NCBI GenBank assembly: GCA_015061365.1
Contig: SUWS01000009.1
Coordinates: forward strand, 1 to 61,318
DNA: 61,318 bases
Direction: 5' to 3'
Origin: Lentimicrobiaceae bacterium
GTDB lineage: Bacteria; Bacteroidota; Bacteroidia; Bacteroidales; F082
Shown: in pieces, positions 57,201 through 61,318 of the stretch
Position numbering within the stretch: the stretch's first letter is position 1
How the letters are laid out: every line of letters starts with the position of its first letter
Position numbers and translations under genes: made by a program
The notes under the pieces: model-generated
The model's database searches: none
Told to the model about the DNA's origin: nothing
What the model saw: the letters and a program-made list of their open reading frames with translations, nothing else

Positions 57201-58634
57201 GAGCTTTGTTGTACTCGAATTAATATATGTTCTGCCTGGTTTGTTTAATGCAAATTTTTCATTCCATCTGTAATCTATTAATTGAAGATTCTCTATATAG
57301 GCATTGTTATAATCATTGTACTTACTATCATGAATGCATAAGAAAAATTTCTTGAAATCATTAATGTTGTATTTCTCACTAACATTTAACGCAATATCTA
57401 TTGGTTGAGGATTGATCGGATCTCCATTCATTGGATAAGCTCCTCCTTGATTATCAAAAATACCGTATGTTGTTGATAACGAGGGGATGATCCCATTAAC
57501 ATCATTGTTTACTCCGATTTTGATGTTCATATTCTCTCTTTTCGGATGTGACATCGTAAATCCTAAAAATAATTCTTTTTCCTCTGGATCTGTAGCATAA
57601 CATGTGTATGCTTTACGATTGTAAGATTGGTAAATAGAATGGTTGTTGATCAGTTTGTATGGAATGTAAATGTATCCATTAGTTGTGTATGATGAAGATA
57701 CACCCCAACTGTTAGCGGCTTTAAATGCCCCTTTTTCACATTCATCTAAATCTATGATTCCATTTCCATTGGTGTCAACATTTTCGTAAACTCCATCATT
57801 ATTCAAGTCGAAACAGTGAATGTCATCGTTATATCCTACTATTGTAAGTGCGTGTACACCATCATTACCCCATGATGATACCATTTTCTTGCCGCTTTCT
57901 GGACTGTTATCGGGGATATAGGTTGTAGTGTATTTTGAATCAATTATGATAACGGCTAAACCACCTACGTTACTATCAGAATTGTGATTTGACAACCAAT
58001 GCTTTAGGTTATTTAAAGATGAATATGTTGTGTTCCATGTGATTTTGAAAGAATAGATATTGTTATTATTATAAATGGTGTTTGAACTTGCGTTTATATA
58101 TTTATCAGAGCCATTCATCCAATATTTTGAAGACATAGTATTACTTAGATCTTGCAAGATAGGATCATAGTAGTCTACTAATGATGGACAGCCGTTTGTT
58201 TTTACAATGTTAAAACCACTACCTGTAGGTGTTCCTTTGCCATGTACTCCTTCGTTTAAAAAATTATACGTAAAAAAAGGATGATATAAATTGGTGTTAT
58301 TTTCTCCATTGCCATACCATGAAGTGCCCGCTGGCAAGTTCCTGTGTCTATTTAACTCGTATGTTAAAACGTAGCCTATTTCTGCACATTGAGTACACGA
58401 ACCTGATGTTCTTTGATTGAAAATAGGAGGCATGTATATATTTGCTGAATTGTCTACTGCTGATGGAAGCTGTTTAAGTTCAGCTTCTCGAGTTAGTTCC
58501 ATCTCAGGAATGGAAGTGATGAATTCTTCATCAATAATAACACCATCGTAATTGATGGAATCGTTCTCATGATTTTGTGCGTTAAGTTGCAGCATCCAGC
58601 ATACAATCATAACATAAATGAATGTTTTTTTCAT
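54234..58634 (-). CDS. giant T9SS-secreted papain-like peptidase with beta-helix and calcium-loop insertion
   Basis: About 1,466 residues from ATG 58,634, the first Met with a proper signal peptide (MLQLNAQ). N-terminal C1 papain-like domain: Gln74 and Cys80 (IFNQRTSGSCTQCAEIGY), His261 (GVHALTIVGYND) and Asn308 (AFKAANSWG). Between His and Asn sit two calcium-loop motifs (DLNNDGVYE at about 276 and DTNGNGIIDLDE at about 287). Then a beta-helix-like region rich in N and short strands (about 490-880), a helical TPR-like region (about 890-1,030), a GLUG-like repeat region (about 1,060-1,300) and a T9SS type A domain (about 1,395-1,466: VYPNPANDRIVVKAEN ... YFVKVSHNDSSTINKL). Probably a secreted surface protease or adhesin. 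Confidence 0.85.
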   Translation of the reverse strand: MKKTFIYVMIVCWMLQLNAQNHENDSINYDGVIIDEEFITSIPEMELTREAELKQLPSAVDNSANIYMPPIFNQRTSGSCTQCAEIGYVLTYELNRHRNLPAGTSWYGNGENNTNLYHPFFTYNFLNEGVHGKGTPTGSGFNIVKTNGCPSLVDYYDPILQDLSNTMSSKYWMNGSDKYINASSNTIYNNNNIYSFKITWNTTYSSLNNLKHWLSNHNSDSNVGGLAVIIIDSKYTTTYIPDNSPESGKKMVSSWGNDGVHALTIVGYNDDIHCFDLNNDGVYENVDTNGNGIIDLDECEKGAFKAANSWGVSSSYTTNGYIYIPYKLINNHSIYQSYNRKAYTCYATDPEEKELFLGFTMSHPKRENMNIKIGVNNDVNGIIPSLSTTYGIFDNQGGAYPMNGDPINPQPIDIALNVSEKYNINDFKKFFLCIHDSKYNDYNNAYIENLQLIDYRWNEKFALNKPGRTYINSSTTKLFIDYDLLPFTIEKHYTCSNDKVVRRDVNVVEGVLTINKGTSIDMYGTTDYNCRLIIDEKSLLNIQDSVVINAIQGDCEVVINGDVSIGNDVTFRAEPNATLKIIVNNDNSISIANCIFHNANLELNYESASLLNQPTAATISNCKFIATNNIDYALRVSGYRDFSINDNAVFGTGSSNQHYYNDGILIYYCGSDIIGDIRNNTIEGCLNTGLTLYSSNANIRLNKISKCGYGVKLLNTSNVNDFLGRCTATNPLGTQYIHDNDYGEVYIHRGCMPERFMYNTITNSNDVSLIIYDGRNNLSKATHTVLNIEYNNWGNLSNFDINNQLTYITDNNNVVEFDYNPKWEYGFCVFNNSDSLAIKSAEADSLLNSGNYASAKTVYQEIISDYPESESANNSMKKLLIAENMHGNNYESLQYYYNNDITINSNDNLSLLAGTLSNKCDENMEKYDKAIKWYESIIEDESTPYNDSIFATIDLGNLYLKMEHNGIKYNKGRLLQFIPKSAKEYADKTDEALRQLRINNTDTQDQTIPEDFWTDIVTSQPEGYVIDDNGDIYIHSAEALAWLSAISNGLYGNEPTEFEGVNITLENDIDLSIAKWMPIADINDDFYFKGNFNGNNHIIYNTILTDNKKGFIRNLSNANIQNLTFKNAYIYGDIYEGAFLTSKSYNSVIDRCFIEGDYLIKNGDMAPFIYNIHGTTISNCMLYIQSLLEDNYSVFANSISSYGVCAAYDNSHIYNCAIVVNKAHLTHNNSIGIARFISKDSKIENSYIHIKSLVEYPVAAGGLVSRNGIALQNSGTIRNCYFNRDIYIDEYPDVFIEDFDNIAVSSNDGVIEDTYYYTYENDYWKLKESIVYNDNTTDNLLNALNLGAERLEHEGHYCLKWNNSEADFDNIELPVLDFPKNIINIDEFQNGSISVYPNPANDRIVVKAENIIDNIEIYNAIGQLVDRVSPCSFSTEISTSDYNNGIYFVKVSHNDSSTINKLIISR

Positions 58635-58663
58635 AGTTTTTGAATTTAAAATGAATGACGTCA

Positions 58664-58671
58664 CAAATGTA
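58664..58671 (-). promoter_or_regulatory. -7 promoter element of the giant peptidase
   Basis: The minus strand reads TACATTTG, 30 bases before ATG 58,634. It overlaps the longer frame that begins at 58,664, which is another reason to prefer the later start. Confidence 0.55.
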
Positions 58672-58716
58672 TAAATATTTTTTCAAAAAAACTACACAGA
58701 CATGAAAAAAATCCAT

Positions 58717-58724
58717 TATATTTG
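58717..58724 (+). promoter_or_regulatory. Bacteroidota -7 promoter element
   Basis: TATATTTG followed by CAAAA, about 49 bases before the T9SS gene at 58,773. Divergent with the promoter at 58,664-58,671. Confidence 0.65.
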
Positions 58725-58772
58725 CAAAAAAAATTAGACTATTAATTAAATGTATTATTAAAATTTAACATT

Positions 58773-60644
58773 ATGAGAAAGTATTCTTTACTTATGTTAG
58801 TTGCCATGTTCTTATTCATCGGCAACGTTAAGGCTCAAGAAGTTGAGGTTTTGATCGAAGACGATTTCTCAGCTTACACAGTAGGTAACAAACTCGCTCA
58901 AGGAGCTATTGCAATCGGTAACGATTGGTGGACAACATGGACTAGTGCTCCAGGTGGTTCAGAAGACGGCGTTGTAGCTGAGTATGAGGGCGACAAATGT
59001 GCTTATCTTACATACGGCAACGACCAGGTTCTTTTGCTCGGTGGTACTTCATCAGGTGTTTACGACCTTGAATTCGACATCTTGATCCCAGAAGGTAAGA
59101 ACGGTTATTTTAACATTCTTCACGATTTTAATGCAACAAATTCAACATGGGCTTTGGAGTCACACCTCCACATGTCAAATTCTTCAACATCGGCTCCAGG
59201 TTCAGGTGCTGTTCAAGCTGGTGGTGAAACAGCTACAATCACTTGTGTCTATGACGAATGGATGCATTTCCGTCTCCATGTCGATACAGACGCTGACTTA
59301 GCACAGTACTACTATACATTACCAGGAGAAGAAGAAGAAATGGTTCTCGAATGGCAATGGAGCTTAGACGCACAAGGTGCTGCAGCAAGCCGTAAACTTG
59401 ACGCTATGGACTTCTTCCCTCCAAAAGACGCTGCTACATCAGAATATTATCTCGACAACTTCAAATGCACCAGAATCGGTGGCGAAACAGCTGCTGAATT
59501 AGTTTTCAATCCAGAAGAAATCAATGAAACAATAGAAGAAGACGATATGTCATCTGTAACTATCAGCATTGAAAACAACGGCACTTCAATCGGTGAATAT
59601 TCAGCATGGGTTGACTATGGTGTAGGTGAAGGCGGCAGCAATGCACAAACAATCTCTTATGCTGTCGACAATGTTACAAACCCATCTGGTTTGACATGGC
59701 AAGCTGACCAAGCTGTTAACTTCGAAGTAGCTTCTTTATTCCCAGCAACAGCATACGGTAACTCAGTAATGGGTACATATATCACAAAAGCAGCTTATAT
59801 GTTCTGCGACTGGGTCGACGCAAGTGGCAACCCATCTCCAGGTTTGGAACCTGGCACAGATGTCATCTTCCGTATCTATGGTCCTGGAACAAACGGTAAA
59901 CCAGGTGAAATCTTAGCAGAAAAAGTTATCGGTGCAGAAGACATCGCAACAAGTGAAACAGAACTCGTTTACACAATCGTTGAATTCGACGAACCAGTAG
60001 CATTGACAGGTTATGATGTATATGTAGCAGTTGAAATGACAGCAGCAGTTAACGGTACAACAATGACATTAGATGGATCACAAGCAGTTGTTGGCTATGG
60101 CGACTTATATCGTCAAAGCAAAGGTGCATTCCTTTCAATTACAGAAAATGCAGGCGGTTCAAACTATGGTAACTGGTGCCTCTATATGGTTTGCGAAGGC
60201 TCTCCTGTAGTAGGTGGTTATGCAACATTGGATAAAACATCAGGCTCACTTCCAATCGGTGGTTCAGATGAAGTTACAGTTAACTTAAGCTCAATCGGTA
60301 TCAATGAAGGTACATACGAAGCAGCTGTTAAATTCGTTACTAACGACCCAGCTCAACCAACAGTGGAGATCCCTCTCACACTTAAAGTTAACGGCGTGAA
60401 CGTTGAAGAAGTTATGGGCGAAGCTTACAATATCTTCCCTAACCCAACATCAGGTTTGGTAACAATCGAAGCAGAAAATATCAACTACATCGCTATCTAC
60501 AATTCAGTAGGTCAATTGGTAAATGTAGTTAAGAACGAAAACAACACAGTAGATATGAGCAGCTACGACAACGGCGTTTACTATTTCAACATCGTTGACA
60601 ACGCAGGTCAAAACTCATTACAAAGAGTTGTTGTCGCTAAGTAA
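58773..60644 (+). CDS. large T9SS-secreted protein, codon-biased
   Basis: A 623-residue exported protein with a signal peptide (about 1-21, NVKAQE). A jelly-roll-like domain comes first (about 25-235, DDFSAYTVGNKLAQ ... YYLDNFKCTRIGG), then beta-sandwich modules (about 236-545; NPEEINETIEEDDMSSVTIS and DKTSGSLPIGGSDEVTVNLS are Ig/DUF-like starts with ITNDPAQPTVEIPL-type strands). The T9SS type A domain is at about 555-623 (YNIFPNPTSGLVTIEAEN ... YYFNIVDNAGQNSLQRVVVAK). No catalytic motif is seen. Codon use is markedly biased, as in korAB and dsbD, suggesting an abundant surface or secreted protein. Divergent from the giant peptidase. Confidence 0.8.
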   Translation: MRKYSLLMLVAMFLFIGNVKAQEVEVLIEDDFSAYTVGNKLAQGAIAIGNDWWTTWTSAPGGSEDGVVAEYEGDKCAYLTYGNDQVLLLGGTSSGVYDLEFDILIPEGKNGYFNILHDFNATNSTWALESHLHMSNSSTSAPGSGAVQAGGETATITCVYDEWMHFRLHVDTDADLAQYYYTLPGEEEEMVLEWQWSLDAQGAAASRKLDAMDFFPPKDAATSEYYLDNFKCTRIGGETAAELVFNPEEINETIEEDDMSSVTISIENNGTSIGEYSAWVDYGVGEGGSNAQTISYAVDNVTNPSGLTWQADQAVNFEVASLFPATAYGNSVMGTYITKAAYMFCDWVDASGNPSPGLEPGTDVIFRIYGPGTNGKPGEILAEKVIGAEDIATSETELVYTIVEFDEPVALTGYDVYVAVEMTAAVNGTTMTLDGSQAVVGYGDLYRQSKGAFLSITENAGGSNYGNWCLYMVCEGSPVVGGYATLDKTSGSLPIGGSDEVTVNLSSIGINEGTYEAAVKFVTNDPAQPTVEIPLTLKVNGVNVEEVMGEAYNIFPNPTSGLVTIEAENINYIAIYNSVGQLVNVVKNENNTVDMSSYDNGVYYFNIVDNAGQNSLQRVVVAK

Positions 60645-60739
60645 TGACTAAGGCTTTAGAACTAAAGCTTTTGAACTAAGGCTATTGAACTAGGGTTCAA
60701 AGCTCAAAGTTCAAGGTTCAAAGTTCAAAGCTCAAAATA

Positions 60740-60773
60740 AAAAGCGATCTTTTAATTAAGGTCGCTTTTTTTA
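60740..60773 (+). terminator. intrinsic terminator
   Basis: AAAAGCGATC, loop TTTTAATTAA, GGTCGCTTTTTTT, set between two heptamer arrays. Confidence 0.85.
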
Positions 60774-60938
60774 GTCAACAACTCAAAGCTCACAGTTCAA
60801 AGTTTAAGGTTTAAAGTTTAAGGTTTAAAGTTTAAGGTTTAAAGTTCAAAGCTCAAAGCTCAAAATTCAAAGTTCAAAATTCAAAGTTCAAAGCTCAAAG
60901 CTCAAAGTTCAAGGTTCAAAGTTCAAAGTTCAAAATCA
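60774..60938. repeat. longest heptamer word array (GTTCAAA / GCTCAAA / GTTTAAG)
   Basis: About 20 consecutive 7-base words: GCTCAAA, GTTCAAA, GTTTAAG, GTTTAAA, ATTCAAA. Unit length stays seven while words change in blocks. A further array of the same words lies at 60,693-60,736 before the terminator. The right end is read as the last codons of the minus-strand gene. Confidence 0.9.
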
Positions 60939-61206
60939 TCTGTCGCTGCCACTCAAAGATCGCTACTGCAGCAGCATGACTGACGTTCAACGAACGCGTG
61001 GGACCAGGAACAGGAATGTAAACTATTTTGTCGCACTGACGTAAAATCTCTTCTCGTATTCCGCGACTTTCGTTGCCTACGATAAAAGCGACATCCTTCG
61101 GTAACTCACAATCATAAATACATTCAGCATCGTCGGAGGTCTCAATGGCGACGATTTTTTTGTTGCCGACAATCTTCCTTAAATCGTCATCTCCTGACTT
61201 CGTCAC
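60916..61206 (-). pseudogene. truncated SPOUT (TrmH/SpoU) RNA methyltransferase
   Basis: A 96-residue frame from a GTG start holds the C-terminal half of the SPOUT domain: AFIVGNESRGIREEIL, IVYIPVPGPTRSLNVSHAAAVAIFEWQRQ (motifs 2 and 3, the knot and SAM site). The N-terminal half with motif 1 and the RNA-binding part is missing; upstream lies a terminator instead. The C-terminus (ILNFEL) is made of GTTCAAA words. Most likely an N-terminally deleted relic or a standalone fragment; the first option is favoured because motif 1 is required in the family. Confidence 0.75.
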
Positions 61207-61258
61207 TCTATTTTTAGTAAAAATACAAGTTTCAGATAAACAATAGTTTAACGTTCAT

Positions 61259-61294
61259 GCGTCACCTATTTTGGGTGACGCGGTTGTTTTTTTT
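61259..61294 (+). terminator. intrinsic terminator or palindrome
   Basis: GCGTCACC, loop TATTTTG, GGTGACGC, followed by GGTTG and a T-run. It resembles a GACG-type palindrome as well. Confidence 0.7.
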
Positions 61295-61296
61295 AC

Positions 61297-61304
61297 TATT
61301 TTTG
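61297..61304 (+). promoter_or_regulatory. Bacteroidota -7 promoter element
   Basis: TATTTTTG then TGAT and ATG at 61,309, so the transcript would be nearly leaderless, as at 8,391-8,403. Confidence 0.45.
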
Positions 61305-61308
61305 TGAT

Positions 61309-61318
61309 ATGTTTGTAA
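61309..61318 (+). CDS. possible 5' end of a gene running off the window
   Basis: ATG TTT GTA A... follows the promoter match. Only three codons are visible, so neither frame nor product can be confirmed. Confidence 0.25.

Noticed and set aside
60774..60938. Possible CRISPR array
   Set aside because: Units are 7 bases without spacers and vary by word; no cas gene is nearby.
1..61318. tRNA or rRNA genes
   Set aside because: No T-loop/acceptor patterns or rRNA-like stretches were found on reading either strand; a covariance search would settle it.

Overview
The window reads as a chromosomal segment of an anaerobic, AT-rich member of the Bacteroidota, most likely a gut- or rumen-type Bacteroidales. 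The supporting evidence is type A C-terminal sorting domains of the type IX secretion system (T9SS) on six intact proteins, FISUMP/BACON-type lipoproteins, the Bacteroidota promoter element TAnnTTTG in front of many genes, oxygen-sensitive 2-oxoacid:ferredoxin oxidoreductase with its own ferredoxin, desulfoferrodoxin, an archaeal-type prolyl-tRNA synthetase and a sphingolipid-like gene set. I saw no rRNA, tRNA, CRISPR array, prophage or canonical insertion sequence.

Layout. 1-13.8 kb is a plastic accessory island. It holds three related copies of a carboxypeptidase-regulatory-domain gene (the third broken), two paralogous TPR/transmembrane/HTH regulators, T9SS-secreted proteins, a ParDE-like toxin-antitoxin pair, an outer-membrane barrel, and several gene scars: two orphan T9SS tails and the last codons of a duplicated hypothetical gene. 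13.9-18 kb is a TolC/HlyD/MFS drug-efflux operon behind a long leader. 18-22.8 kb is a divergent lipid-type cluster (VOC protein and SDR on one strand; an SPT-like PLP acyltransferase, a second SDR and MarR on the other). 22.9-26.2 kb carries ferredoxin and korAB. 26.4-28.5 kb holds two T9SS proteins with almost identical tails. 28.7-34.1 kb has desulfoferrodoxin, a flavin reductase-hypothetical-tilS operon and dsbD. 34.2-38.3 kb has a barrel protein, a modular FISUMP lipoprotein and an Rpn-type nuclease. 38.3-43.3 kb has an M20 dipeptidase, lpxK-lpxH, a Nif3 protein and a zinc-ribbon protein. 43.4-49.7 kb has a FadL-like porin, a Ser/Tyr-rich lipoprotein, proS, a GIN-domain lipoprotein and a PagL-like lipid A deacylase gene split by an in-frame amber codon. 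49.8-54.1 kb has mazG, a PAP2 phosphatase, cdsA-psd and a HAD hydrolase. 54.2-60.6 kb has a giant papain-like T9SS protein and another T9SS protein. The right edge holds a truncated SPOUT methyltransferase and the first codons of a further gene.

The most striking thing in the window is its repeats rather than any single gene. Short arrays of degenerate 7-8 bp words (GTTCAAA, GCTCAAA, GACAACG, AGCCAAC, ATTTTCA, ATTCATA, ATTCTCAG and others) lie between genes throughout. They also sit in frame inside housekeeping genes (tilS three times, a PAP2 phosphatase twice, a short-chain dehydrogenase, a hypothetical membrane protein three times) and form the C-termini of others. Three dispersed palindromic elements accompany them, and one palindromic family is inserted in frame in the VOC gene. 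In the 0-13.8 kb island the repeats sit at duplication and deletion borders. This looks like a word-repeat system that extends coding sequences without breaking them; what generates it cannot be told from sequence alone.
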